A DNA stretch of 64,000 nt. Origin: Stagnimonas sp. GTDB taxonomy: Bacteria; Pseudomonadota; Gammaproteobacteria; Nevskiales; Nevskiaceae. The stretch covers positions 1-64,000 of the forward strand of contig JAUYNO010000034.1 of assembly GCA_030696045.1 (NCBI GenBank), read 5' to 3'. The translations under genes were made by a program, and so were the position numbers. Under the pieces are notes generated by a model, which saw nothing but the letters and a program-made list of their open reading frames with translations, made no database searches and was not told the DNA's origin. The first letter of the stretch is position 1; every line of letters starts with the position of its first letter. Below are positions 1 through 10,538 of the stretch, piece after piece.

Positions 1-18
1 GCACTTGGACAACAGTTT

Positions 19-134
19 GCTTGGCGGCAATAGCGAGTTGGAACCACCTGTTCCCATCCCGAACACAGCAGTGAAACAGCTCAGCGCCGATGATAGTGTG
101 GCGTTAGCCATGTGAGAGTAGGACACTGCCAAGC
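19..134 (+). rRNA. rrf: 5S ribosomal RNA
   Basis: Complete 5S rRNA. The 5' segment GCTTGGCGG (from 19) pairs with CTGCCAAGC ending at 134 to form helix I. The conserved internal block with CCCATCCCGAACACAG lies at about 54-69, and GTGAGAGTAGG precedes the closing strand. It is the last gene of a ribosomal operon whose 23S gene lies off the left edge. An intrinsic terminator follows within 15 bases. Confidence 0.96.
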
Positions 135-148
135 TCTTAAAAAAGATA

Positions 149-178
149 ACCCCGGTTCATTCGAACCGGGGTTTTTCT
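149..178 (+). terminator. rrn operon terminator
   Basis: Perfect hairpin: CCCGGTTC pairs with GAACCGGG around a four-base loop, followed by a T-rich tract. A-rich bases precede the stem. This is a classic intrinsic terminator ending the ribosomal operon. Confidence 0.93.
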
Positions 179-687
179 TTGGCCGCTCCATACTAGGATC
201 GGGCGTGGGGACTGCGCTGGTCTTGGTCGCTTCAGCGGCTCTATGACAGGAAGCTGCCTGGAGTGCGGGTGGCTGGCTAATGCCTGGAGGGCGGCGACCT
301 TGTTGCGACCGCAGGCTTGAAGTGCAAGGGCTGGCGCCATCGAAATCGCAGGCACAACATTAGATATGCGTTCCATCTTATTGTTTTCATTAACATACAA
401 GCCGTAACTCACAAACTCTGTGGATAACTCTGTTGGTAAGACCTGCGCGGGACCGCGCAGAGCTACCAACGGCGTGCGATTTCCGGCACTCGATGAATTT
501 ATGAGCAGCTTACTAAGTTCAATGAAAACATATAGCTACGCTATTGTTGCGTTATTCTGACGGAAAAATGGCGCTACTACGGGCATCTTGGGCGTCCATG
601 CACAGTGCTTGTGCATAAGCACATTTCCCGAGCGTCAACTCCCCCTGGCGGTGATGGGGGCCGCCTCGCAACGATTTGCAGCCATTT
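179..687. other. Intergenic region between 5S rRNA and thiD
   Basis: About 500 bases with no gene I can support. The stretch at about 355-560 is clearly more AT-rich than its surroundings. It contains a large nested hairpin (432-470, listed separately) and a smaller inverted repeat TGCTT/AAGCA near 606-621. A reverse-strand reading frame runs through 137-469, but it overlaps the rRNA terminator, resembles no family and lacks a ribosome-binding site. I see no TPP riboswitch (no CTGAGA core) before the thiamine genes. Confidence 0.6.
432..470. repeat. Nested palindromic hairpin element
   Basis: Two stacked stems: GTTGGTA (432-438) pairs with TACCAAC (464-470), and CTGCGCGG (443-450) pairs with CCGCGCAG (453-460) across a GA turn. 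Three to four unpaired bases separate the stems on each side. No T-tract follows in either direction, so this is not a standard terminator. It could be a REP-like element or a structured RNA. Confidence 0.55.
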
Positions 688-1467
688 ATGAGTCTTCCGT
701 CCGTTCTCTGCATCGCAGGCCATGACCCCACGGGCGGGGCTGGCATTCAGGCGGATATCGAGGCCGTTTCGGCCCAGGGCGCGCATGCCTTGACCCTGAT
801 TACCGCCCTGACCGTCCAGGACACCCACAATGTTCAGCGGCTGCAAGCGGTCGACTCCGCCTTGTTCGGCGAGCAGGCCGAATGCCTGCTGCGAGACTGC
901 AGGATCTCGGCCGTCAAGCTGGGGTTACTGGGCGATCAGGCACAGGTTCAGCTGATCGCAACCTGGCTGCGGCGGCTCCGCGTGCCGACCGTGCTGGATC
1001 CGATCCTGAGGGCAGGAGGTGGTACTGACCTATTGGGGCACTCCCTAGCCGCCGCCATGCAGGAGCAGCTGTTCCCGCTGGCGACGGTGCTGCTGCCGAA
1101 TGCAGCGGAGGCGCGCCGGCTCTCAGGCCATCAGGACCTCCATCAGGCCGGCGCCGCGCTGTTGTGCAGCGGCGCCGCCAACGTGTTGATCACCGGCGGC
1201 GACGAAGGCGGGGACGAGGTGCTCAATCATTGGTTCCAGCACGCGGCGGAGCCCGTGGTTTATCGCTGGCCGCGCGTCGAGGGCGGATTCCACGGTGCCG
1301 GCTGCACCCTGGCATCGGCATTGGCGGCCCGTCTTGCCCGGGGTGAGTCGATGGCGACCGCATTGCAGATCGCCCAGGACTACACCCACCAAGCCCTGGT
1401 GCGGGGCCATCGTCCGGGGCAGGGGCGAAGGGTGCCGGGACGTGGCTACGCCCCGGAGCGCGGATGA
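688..1467 (+). CDS. thiD: Hydroxymethylpyrimidine/phosphomethylpyrimidine kinase ThiD
   Basis: Phosphorylates hydroxymethylpyrimidine (phosphate) to HMP-PP for thiamine synthesis in the cytoplasm. The 259-residue product is of normal family length. The N-terminal GHDPTGGAG substrate loop and the C-terminal HGAGCTLASALAA segment with the active-site cysteine identify it. The latter has Ala where the usual HGTGCT has Thr, probably tolerated. The ATG at 688 is preferred over the in-frame TTG at 676 because family members start at the equivalent of MSLPSVLCIAGHD. No clear Shine-Dalgarno is visible. It overlaps thiE by four bases (ATGA), so the two are translationally coupled. Confidence 0.93.
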   Translation: MSLPSVLCIAGHDPTGGAGIQADIEAVSAQGAHALTLITALTVQDTHNVQRLQAVDSALFGEQAECLLRDCRISAVKLGLLGDQAQVQLIATWLRRLRVPTVLDPILRAGGGTDLLGHSLAAAMQEQLFPLATVLLPNAAEARRLSGHQDLHQAGAALLCSGAANVLITGGDEGGDEVLNHWFQHAAEPVVYRWPRVEGGFHGAGCTLASALAARLARGESMATALQIAQDYTHQALVRGHRPGQGRRVPGRGYAPERG

Positions 1468-2099
1468 GCAGTGACCATAGGCTGCGCGGCCTGTACGCGA
1501 TCACCTCGGCCAGCCTGTGCGCGGACCCAGCCCGTCTGGTGGCCGCCGTCGAGGCCGCCCTGCGCGGGGGCGTCAGGCTGCTGCAGTATCGCGACAAGCT
1601 GGGTTCGCCCGAGTCCCGCGAGCACGGCGCCCGGCTGGTGTTGGAGCGCTGTCGGGCCGCCTCCGTGCCCCTGATCGTCAACGACGATCTCGCGCTGGCT
1701 GTCCGCATCGGGGCGGATGGGGTTCATCTGGGCGTGGGCGACGGCAGCCTGGCGGACGCGAGGGCCGTGCTGGGGCCGTCGGCGATCATCGGCATCACCT
1801 GCGCGGACTCCCTGGCGCGCGCCCTGGCTGCAGAGCAGGGCGGCGCCAGCTATGTCGCATTCGGAGCCTTCTTCCACTCTTCGACCAAGCCCGAGGCGGC
1901 TTTGCTGTCCATCGAGCAGTTGCGCCAGGCGCGCGCCCGGCTGCGCTTGCCGATCTGTGCCATCGGCGGCATCACGCCGGATCGCGCACCGGCCCTGGTG
2001 GCTGCCGGGGCGGACTGCGTGGCGGCGGTCGATGGCGTGTTCGGTGCGGCCGATCCGGAGCGCGCTGCCCGCGCCTACGCCGCTGCTTTCGCTGTCTAA
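1464..2099 (+). CDS. thiE: Thiamine-phosphate synthase ThiE
   Basis: Joins HMP-PP with the thiazole phosphate to give thiamine monophosphate, the step after ThiD. The 211-residue TIM-barrel protein shows the family hallmarks: LLQYRDK near residue 35, the LIVNDD motif, GVHLG, YVAFGAFFHSSTKP (the flexible catalytic loop) and PICAIGGI near the C terminus. The start codon overlaps the thiD stop, indicating a thiDE operon. No thiazole-branch gene is visible nearby. Confidence 0.95.
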   Translation: MSSDHRLRGLYAITSASLCADPARLVAAVEAALRGGVRLLQYRDKLGSPESREHGARLVLERCRAASVPLIVNDDLALAVRIGADGVHLGVGDGSLADARAVLGPSAIIGITCADSLARALAAEQGGASYVAFGAFFHSSTKPEAALLSIEQLRQARARLRLPICAIGGITPDRAPALVAAGADCVAAVDGVFGAADPERAARAYAAAFAV

Positions 2100-2271
2100 C
2101 CCTGTGTCTGCGCCCGGAACGGGCGCCGGGTGATCCGATGGGCAGCGGTCTTCCTCGCGCATGCCACGGCCGGCCCTGCGGCCACGCATGAGCCGGAGCC
2201 AGCCATCGCCTACACTTTGCGCCCCGCCCGCCATGCCCAAGAGGGCGGCCCCACAGCCAGATTTTCCCGCA

Positions 2272-3566
<1,295 letters not shown>

Positions 3567-3570
<4 letters not shown>

Positions 3571-5564
3571 CCGAGCTCGCGCATCTGTTTCTCGACTGGG
3601 TTGCCAGCCATCCCGGGCTGGCACTGCTGCTGCTGTTCTTCGTTGCCGCGCTGGATGCCGTTTTCATCATCGGCGCCTTCGTCCCGGCCGGCATCCTGCT
3701 GTTCGGTGTCGGCGCCCTGGTGGGGCTGGATCGTTTGGAGCTGTGGCCGGCGGTGCTGCTGGCGGCGAGTGGCGCGGTGGTCGGGGACGCGCTGTCGTTC
3801 TGGCTGGGCCGCCACTATGGCGAGCGTCTGTTCGAGCACCCCTGGCTGGCGCGCTATCCAGAGGCGCTGGCCCGCAGCCGGCAGTTCTTCGTCCGGCACG
3901 GCGGCAAGGGGGTGATGGCGGCGCGTTTCCTGGGCCCGGTACGTGCCATCACTCCGGCCCTGGCCGGGGCCTCGAACATGCCGGCCTGGCTGTTCCTGCT
4001 GGCGGATGGGGTAGCCGCCCTGGCCTGGGCCTTCGCTTACCTGGGGCCGGGCATCGCTTTCGGGGCCTCGCTGGAGTTGGCGGCCGAGGTCGCCGGCCGG
4101 CTGGCCCTGCTGGTGCTGGGCCTGTTCGTGCTGGCCTTGCTCGGCTTCGCCCTGGCCCGGGGTCTGGTCAGCGGCCTGTCCCTGCGCGCCGAGCGCTGGG
4201 TCGGCGAGCTGCTGGACTACTCGCGCCGGCATCGGCGCCTGGGCCGCTTCGGTGCCGCGCTGGCCGACCCCGACCAGCCGGAAACCCCGGTGCTGGCCGT
4301 CCTCGCCATCGTCCTCACCGCGTTCGGTGCCCTGTTGCTGGTCGCCACCCTCGGTACCGCCCTGCATCAGGGGCCGCTCTGGTTCGATGCCGCGATCTAC
4401 CAGGGACTGCGGGAGCTGCGCACGCCTTGGGGGGTCGGCCTGGCCGCCTTCTTCGTGCAACTCGGCGACTGGCGCGTCTATGGCGCCGTGGCGCTCGCGG
4501 TGCTGGTCGGATTGGCGGCGCAGCGCAAGCCGCGCGCCCTGGCGCACTGGCTGGCCGCTGCCGGCTTCGGCGCGATCCTGGCGCTGGGCATGGGGCTGGC
4601 GCCCTTGCTGCCGCCGCCGTTCGAGTTCTTCGGCCACGCGCCGGCCGTTGCCGGTTTGGGCCGCGACCTGCCGCTGGCAGTGAGCCTCTACGGCTTCCTG
4701 CCAGTGTTGCTCAGCACCGGCCGACGGCCCCTGGCGCGGGTACTGATCTACGGGGTTGCGGTCAGCCTGCTCAGCCTGCTGACGCTGGGACGCCTGTATC
4801 TGGGCGTGCAATGGGCCAGTCAGGCGCTGATCGCCACCCTGATCGGTGTTGCCTGGGCCTCGCTGCTGGGCCTGGGCTACCGCCGTCACCGGGCGCGGCC
4901 GGTGCGCAGCACGCCCTACCTGCTCCTGCTGCCGGCGGCGGTAGTGCTGGCCTTCTTCATGCGTTCGACGGCGCCGGACGGTGCGGTCCCGGTGGATGGC
5001 CTGAGTGGCCAGCAGGTCCTGGCCCGGGAACTCTGGTGGCAGCAGGATTGGCGCCTGCTGCCGGGGCAGCGGGTCGACCTCGCGGGCCGGGCGCGGCAGC
5101 CGCTGAATATCCAATGGGCCGCAGATGCCGACCGGATCGGTGCGGCGCTGAGCCAGGCGGGCTGGACCGAGCCGCCGTCGCTGAACCCCGCTACCGCACT
5201 GCGCTGGCTGGCGCCGCGGACCCTGTTGCCGGACCTGCCCCTGCTGCCGCAGGCCCACGAAGGCCGGCACCAGGCCTTGCTGTGGCGTCACGAGCTGGCA
5301 GCCGGCCGTCAGGCGACGCTGAGGCTCTGGTACTCCGGTCATGTCACCGAGCGTGGCGAGCCGATCTGGGTGGGTATGCTGGGCCAGCAGCAGCTGCGCA
5401 ATCTGCTGGGCTTGTTGCATGTCCCCCTGACCATCGCGTCCGAACCCGACAGCAAGAGTTTGCTGCTGCCGCTGCCGCTGATGGAAAAGCGTCGCACCGA
5501 CAGTGGCATCTGGTTGCTGCGTGCGGCCGAACCGGCGCCTCTGCAGGAAATCACTTCCCCCTGA
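3567..5564 (+). CDS. DedA/VTT - PAP2-like - LssY C-terminal fusion membrane protein
   Basis: A 665-residue polytopic inner-membrane protein. Residues about 1-175 are a DedA/VTT domain, with the [10 protein letters not shown] and [16 protein letters not shown] motifs typical of polyprenyl-phosphate and phospholipid flippases. About 235-435 is PAP2-like with several membrane helices. The C-terminal 200 residues resemble the soluble LssY C-terminal domain. Fusions of this layout are known as bifunctional DedA/PAP2 proteins. Here the PAP2 catalytic motifs are gone: no KX6RP, no PSGH, and the last motif reads [12 protein letters not shown], with Gln at both the His and Asp positions. The phosphatase half is therefore probably inactive. 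The stop lies two bases before ftsY. Confidence 0.85.
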
Positions 5565-5566
5565 AC

Positions 5567-6493
5567 ATGTCTGATTCCGTGCTGACAAAATTCCGTAGCC
5601 GCCTGAACAGTGTCGGCGGCAATAGCTGGCTCAGTCGTGATCTCGGCAGCCTGTTTACGGCCGAGTTGCTGCGCGACGACGCCCTGGAAGAGCTGGAGAC
5701 CCGGCTGCTGATGGCCGATGCCGGCGTTGAGGCGACCGGGTGGCTGATCGGCAAGCTGCAGGTCGCCGTCAATGCCGGCCGCATCAAGACCGAAGCGCAG
5801 TTGCGCGCCGCCCTCAAGGACGCGCTGCTGGAACTGTTGCTGCCGATCGCCCAGCCGCTGGTGCTGCCGGACTTCATCAAGCCCTACATCCTGTTCGTGG
5901 CGGGCGTGAACGGCGTCGGCAAGACCACCACCATCGGCAAGCTCGCGGCCCGCTACAAGGCCGAAGGGCGCAAGGTGTTGCTGGCGGCCGGCGACACCTT
6001 CCGTGCCGCTGCCGTGCAGCAGCTCACCCAGTGGAGCGAGCGGGCCGGCGTGGCGATCCTGGCGCAGGGCGAGGGTGCCGATTCGGCCAGCGTCATCTTC
6101 GACGCCGTGCAATCGGCGAAGGCGCGGGGTTTTGATCTGGTGATCGCCGACACCGCCGGCCGCCTGCACACCCAGACCCACCTGATGGACGAGCTGCGGA
6201 AAGTGAAGCGGGTGCTGCAAAAGCACGACCCCTACGCACCGCACGAGGTGCTACTGGTGGTGGATGCCACCACCGGCCAGAACGCCCTCAACCAGGCCAT
6301 CCAGTTCCACGAGGCGATTGGCCTCACCGGCATCGCCATCACCAAGTTGGATGGCACTGCGAAAGCTGGCATATTGCTGGCCATCGCGCGCCGGCTGGCG
6401 CTCCCGGTCCGCTTCGTCGGGCTTGGCGAGGGCATCGACGACCTGGAGCCGTTCGATGCGCGCAGCTATGTCGAGGCATTGATCGGGGAGTGA
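5567..6493 (+). CDS. ftsY: Signal recognition particle receptor FtsY
   Basis: SRP-receptor GTPase that docks ribosome-nascent-chain complexes at the inner membrane. The 308-residue protein is essentially an NG domain with almost no acidic A domain. The motifs are GVNGVGKTTTIGKLA (G1), DTFRAAA, DTAGRLH (G3), TKLDGTAK (G4) and VGLGEGIDDLEPFDA (closing). The usual GTAKGG reads GTAKAG here (Ala at residue 267, codon 6365-6367). The frame is open far upstream, but the ATG at 5567, two bases after the preceding stop, starts the recognised N helix. Part of the classic ftsY-ftsE-ftsX-rpoH cluster. Confidence 0.95.
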   Translation: MSDSVLTKFRSRLNSVGGNSWLSRDLGSLFTAELLRDDALEELETRLLMADAGVEATGWLIGKLQVAVNAGRIKTEAQLRAALKDALLELLLPIAQPLVLPDFIKPYILFVAGVNGVGKTTTIGKLAARYKAEGRKVLLAAGDTFRAAAVQQLTQWSERAGVAILAQGEGADSASVIFDAVQSAKARGFDLVIADTAGRLHTQTHLMDELRKVKRVLQKHDPYAPHEVLLVVDATTGQNALNQAIQFHEAIGLTGIAITKLDGTAKAGILLAIARRLALPVRFVGLGEGIDDLEPFDARSYVEALIGE

Positions 6494-6566
6494 GGGTGGG
6501 GAGGCTAGACCGTGGTATCCGCTTGCAGTCCGAGCCGCGCATGAGCCGCAGGATACTGCCGCGCTA

Positions 6567-7271
6567 ATGGCCGATATCATCCATTTTCATCGCGTCAGCC
6601 ATCGCTACGAAGGTACCGGCGACGTGCTGTCGGACGTCACCTTCACCTTGGCCAAGGGCGAGATGGCCTTCCTCACCGGCCCCTCCGGCGCGGGCAAGTC
6701 GACCCTGCTGAAGCTGGTGGCGCTGCTGGAACGTCCGACCCGCGGCCAGATCGTGGTCAACGGCCAGAATCTGGCGGGCGTCCGCCCCGGCCAGATTCCG
6801 GCCTTCCGCCAGCAGATCGGGGTGGTGTTCCAGAACTTCAACCTGCTCTACGACCGCAGCGTGTTCGACAACGTCGCCTTGCCCCTGGTGATCCGCGGCA
6901 TCGGCCATGACGACATCGGCCGCCGGGTGCGCGCCGCGCTCGATGCCGTGGGCCTGCTCGGCAAGGAAAAAGTGCCGCCGATCACGCTGTCCGGCGGCGA
7001 GCAGCAGCGCGTCGGCATTGCCCGCGCCATCGTCGCCAAGCCGCAGCTGCTGCTGGCCGACGAGCCGACCGGCAACCTCGATCCGGAAATGGCGCGCGAG
7101 GTCATGCAACTGTTCCAGCGCTTCAACGAGGTGGGCGTCTCCGTCCTGGTCGCCACCCATGCCCTGGGCCTTATCAAGAAGATGCCGCTGCGGGTGATCC
7201 ACCTCGAACGCGGCCAACTCACTACCCGGCAGTCGCCGGAGCTGATGGAGAAGACGGTTGACTTCGGCTAG
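6567..7271 (+). CDS. ftsE: Cell-division ATP-binding protein FtsE
   Basis: ABC ATPase that with FtsX activates peptidoglycan hydrolases at the septum. The 234-residue protein carries Walker A GPSGAGKST, the Q-loop VFQNFNLL, signature LSGGEQQRVGIARA, Walker B LLLADEPTGNLD and the switch His in VATHALG. It lies 73 bases after ftsY and overlaps ftsX by 14 bases, consistent with a ftsEX unit made in stoichiometric amounts. Confidence 0.95.
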   Translation: MADIIHFHRVSHRYEGTGDVLSDVTFTLAKGEMAFLTGPSGAGKSTLLKLVALLERPTRGQIVVNGQNLAGVRPGQIPAFRQQIGVVFQNFNLLYDRSVFDNVALPLVIRGIGHDDIGRRVRAALDAVGLLGKEKVPPITLSGGEQQRVGIARAIVAKPQLLLADEPTGNLDPEMAREVMQLFQRFNEVGVSVLVATHALGLIKKMPLRVIHLERGQLTTRQSPELMEKTVDFG

Positions 7272-8220
7272 CCCGGCCAAGGCCGCCGCCGAGTTGCGGC
7301 CCAATTTCCTGGCGCGCTTCTTCCAGGGTCACGCCCGGGAAGTGGTGTTCACCCTCGGCCGCTTCTATCGCAACCTCGGTGGCGCCCTGCTGACCTGTTT
7401 CGTGATCGGTATCACCCTGGCCCTGCCGGCCGGGCTGCACTGCCTGGTCGGCAACGTCAACGCCCTCGGCTATTCCTGGGAAACCACCCTGCAGGCCTCG
7501 CTGTTCCTCAAGGACAAGGTCACGCCCGAGCAGGGTCAGGAGCTGGCCCGCCGCATCCGCGAACGCCCGGGCGTGGCGGAAACCGCCTACCTGTCGCGCG
7601 CGCAGTCGCTGGAAGAATTCAAGGCACTGTCCGGCCTCGGCCAGGCGCTGGACCTGCTGGAGAGCAATCCGCTGCCGGCGGTGATCACCGTCACCCCGGC
7701 CAAGGGCATAGCCCGGCCGGCGCTGGACGCCCTGGTGGTCGCGCTGGGCCAGCAGCCGGAGGTGGAGGTGGCCAAGCTCGACCGTCGCTGGCTGGAGCGC
7801 CTTTACGGTGCGCTGGCGCTGGTGCAGCGGCTGGTGCTGGTGATTGCCGGGGTGCTGTCCCTGGCGGTGATCGTCATCGTCGGCAATACCATCCGGCTCG
7901 ACATCGAGGCCAAGCGCGCCGAGATCGAGGTGATGAAGCTGATCGGCGCCACCAACGGCTTCATCCGCCGCCCCTTCCTCTACACCGGGCTCTGGTACGG
8001 CCTCGTCGGTGGCGGCATTGCCTGGCTGCTGGTGCAGGGCATGGTGTTCGCGCTGGGCGGGCCGGCGCAGTCCCTGGCGGGGCTGTATGGATCGGGCTTC
8101 CGCCTGCAAGGCCTGCCGCTGGATGCCACTGCCGTCATGTTCGCGGCCGGCGTGCTGCTGGGCTGGCTCGGCGCCTGGTGGACCGTGTCCCGCCGCTTGC
8201 GCGAGATCGAGCCGCGCTGA
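7258..8220 (+). CDS. ftsX: Cell-division permease-like protein FtsX
   Basis: Membrane partner of FtsE. The 320-residue protein has a cytoplasmic N-terminal arm, one membrane helix at about 40-60, a periplasmic domain (about 65-190) that contacts hydrolase activators, and three further helices toward the C terminus. The juxtamembrane EAKRAEIEVMKLIGAT motif is highly typical of the family. The start is a TTG at 7258 inside ftsE, so translation is probably coupled. No better ATG is available upstream of the first helix. Confidence 0.94.
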   Translation: MTSASPAKAAAELRPNFLARFFQGHAREVVFTLGRFYRNLGGALLTCFVIGITLALPAGLHCLVGNVNALGYSWETTLQASLFLKDKVTPEQGQELARRIRERPGVAETAYLSRAQSLEEFKALSGLGQALDLLESNPLPAVITVTPAKGIARPALDALVVALGQQPEVEVAKLDRRWLERLYGALALVQRLVLVIAGVLSLAVIVIVGNTIRLDIEAKRAEIEVMKLIGATNGFIRRPFLYTGLWYGLVGGGIAWLLVQGMVFALGGPAQSLAGLYGSGFRLQGLPLDATAVMFAAGVLLGWLGAWWTVSRRLREIEPR

Positions 8221-8239
8221 GCCGCCAGCGATAGCGGCG

Positions 8240-8269
8240 CTTGATTGCCGCGATCCGCGGAAACCATTT
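8240..8269 (+). promoter_or_regulatory. Candidate sigma-32 promoter of rpoH
   Basis: CTTGATT at 8240-8246 followed after 15 bases by AACCATTT at 8262-8269 resembles the heat-shock consensus CTTGAAA / CCCCATNT. It would place the start of transcription about 30 bases before the CIRCE operator. The match is imperfect and unsupported by data. Confidence 0.3.
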
Positions 8270-8305
8270 CCCAAGGCCCGGCGCCGGGCGCAACTTATCG
8301 GGCAC

Positions 8306-8332
8306 TTAGCAGTCCAATCGGACGAGTGCTAA
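8306..8332 (+). promoter_or_regulatory. CIRCE operator (HrcA site) upstream of rpoH
   Basis: Left arm TTAGCAGTC (8306-8314), exactly nine spacer bases, right arm GAGTGCTAA (8324-8332). This matches the CIRCE consensus TTAGCACTC-N9-GAGTGCTAA at 17 of 18 arm positions. It lies 26 bases before the rpoH start codon. The arms can also form a stem in the leader RNA together with GTCC/GGAC in the spacer. Confidence 0.9.
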
Positions 8333-8358
8333 GCTACCCGTACTTGGGAGAAACCTAG

Positions 8359-9219
<861 letters not shown>

Positions 9220-9243
9220 GCGCCGCGAATCTGCCTGCTGCGC

Positions 9244-9313
9244 GCCCCGATCTCGCATCTGCGCTGCTCGCTGTACTTCAGTACAGCTCCGCTGCTCGAT
9301 GCGACCTCGGGGC
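9244..9313. repeat. 70-bp interrupted palindrome downstream of rpoH
   Basis: Symmetrical about position 9278.5. Three paired segments match perfectly: GCCCCGA/TCGGGGC, TCGCATC/GATGCGA and GCTGTACT/AGTACAGC around a TC turn. They are separated by unpaired stretches. The unpaired inner stretches on both sides both contain the direct sequence CGCTGCTC. It looks like a dispersed palindromic element or a structured 3' end rather than a simple terminator. Confidence 0.6.
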
Positions 9314-9352
9314 TGCTCACAACGGCAGCTTCACGACGCTGCCGCGCCTCGT

Positions 9353-9382
9353 AAAAAAGCCCGCCATCCGGCGGGCTTTTTT
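9353..9382. terminator. Bidirectional terminator between rpoH and exbD
   Basis: AAAAAAGCCCGCC pairs with GGCGGGCTTTTTT around ATCC. The A-run on the left and T-run on the right make it functional on both strands, serving the convergent rpoH and exbD genes. Confidence 0.93.
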
Positions 9383-9400
9383 GTTGGTGCGGATAGCGGA

Positions 9401-9901
9401 TCAGCCAGCCGGCACGGCTTCTTCGGGAGCCGCTTCGCCCGGCATGTCGAGCGGAATGGCGTTCTCGTTCTTGTCCAGCGCCACCTTGTTGTAGCCGGTC
9501 TTGCCCATGGTCTCGATCAGGGTCACCACCCGGCCGTAGTCCAGGCGCGGCGCGGCTTTGACGTAGACCAGCTCCTGGGCGTAGTCCTCGGCCTTCTCGA
9601 CCAGCTTGGCCTGCAATTGTTCGAAGGCGACCGGCTCGGCAATGCCGTCGCCGCCAAACTGGAAGTAGTAGGAGCCGGCGTCATCGACCAGCACGTACAT
9701 GGTCGGCTTCGGCTTAACCCCCGGCGGGGGCGGGGTGAGTGACTTCTTGGGAATCTCGATCGACAGCTGGCTCATCATCAGTGGCATCGACACCATGAAG
9801 ATGATCAACAGCACCAGCATCACGTCCACCAGCGGGGTGACGTTGATCTCGGCCACCGGGGCGGCGTCATCGCCGCTGTCCTGCTTCACATTCATGCCCA
9901 T
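9401..9901 (-). CDS. exbD: ExbD/TolR-family biopolymer transport protein
   Basis: Proton-channel subunit that energises TonB- or Tol-type systems. The 166-residue product has a short cytoplasmic N terminus, INVTPLVDVMLVLLIIFMV with the essential membrane Asp, and a periplasmic domain that includes a proline-rich stretch. The frame is open further upstream. The ATG at 9901 is preferred because GGAG lies about ten bases before it, with MNVKQD two codons later as alternative. No exbB, tonB or tolQ neighbour is present, so it is an orphan copy whose partner must be encoded elsewhere. Confidence 0.88.
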   Translation of the reverse strand: MGMNVKQDSGDDAAPVAEINVTPLVDVMLVLLIIFMVSMPLMMSQLSIEIPKKSLTPPPPGVKPKPTMYVLVDDAGSYYFQFGGDGIAEPVAFEQLQAKLVEKAEDYAQELVYVKAAPRLDYGRVVTLIETMGKTGYNKVALDKNENAIPLDMPGEAAPEEAVPAG

Positions 9902-10103
9902 GGGGCAGCTACTCCAGCGTGTTGGTTTGCGCGGCGGACCGCGACGAATTGTGGGTTCGGCGGCCGGGTGGGCGAGCCGGGGAAGGCGCTGATGATAACG
10001 CGCCCCGCCGTGCACGGTTGGCAGGGCCCGCTGCGGCAGACGCATTGGAGACTCTGCCTAAACAAGATTCGTGCCGCCGCTTGGCCATGTATGCTCGCTG
10101 GCC

Positions 10104-10472
10104 ATGACTCCGAACCGCCCCCAGCAGCACCTGGCCGGCTGGCGCAGCCGCGCCTGGAGTCTGGTGCTGTTCGTGGCCCTGCTGCGCGGGCTGCTGCCGC
10201 ATGCCGCACTTGCCGGCCTGCTCGATGACGGCAGTCCCCAACTGGCCTGGTGCGCGCCCGGCAAGACCGCTCCGGGGGCGACGGACGCGCGGACTGCCCA
10301 CCTCCAGTGCATCTGCGCGCCGTCCGGCGAGGCCACGATTTCGCCCGCCTGGATCTCGGTTCTCGCGCTGCCCTCGGCGAGCCCGGACCGGGGCACGGTC
10401 TTGCCGGCCCCGGTTCCGCTTGCACATGCGCTGACCCTGCGCGCCCGCGGCCCTCCCCGGCGACTCGGCTGA
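10104..10472 (+). CDS. DUF2946-like small exported protein
   Basis: A 122-residue protein with an N-terminal hydrophobic segment (RAWSLVLFVALLRGLLPHAALAG) and few other features apart from cysteines in WCAPG and LQCICAPSG. This pattern (a membrane or signal segment, LPHAA, then a Cys-rich middle) fits DUF2946, a family often beside copper chaperones, as here. The molecular function is unknown. A weak hairpin separates it from the PCu(A)C gene 66 bases downstream. The ATG at 10104 is chosen over an upstream in-frame ATG at 10071 because it places the hydrophobic segment near the N terminus. Confidence 0.6.
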   Translation: MTPNRPQQHLAGWRSRAWSLVLFVALLRGLLPHAALAGLLDDGSPQLAWCAPGKTAPGATDARTAHLQCICAPSGEATISPAWISVLALPSASPDRGTVLPAPVPLAHALTLRARGPPRRLG

Positions 10473-10481
10473 TCGAGTCGG

Positions 10482-10501
10482 TCCCGCCCCGGCGGGATTT
10501 T
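10482..10501 (+). terminator. Weak hairpin with short T-run
   Basis: TCCCGCC pairs with GGCGGGA around CC, followed by TTTT. It lies between the DUF2946-like gene and the copper chaperone and may attenuate read-through rather than fully stop it. Confidence 0.45.
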
Positions 10502-10538
10502 AGGCCGCGTCCGCGGCCGCCAATCTGGAGTCGCCCCC

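Noticed and set aside
137-469. Small reverse frame after the 5S rRNA
   Set aside because: Overlaps the ribosomal terminator and the large hairpin, has no ribosome-binding site and no family resemblance.
560-687. TPP riboswitch before thiD
   Set aside because: The conserved CTGAGA and ACCTGA-type core elements are not found.
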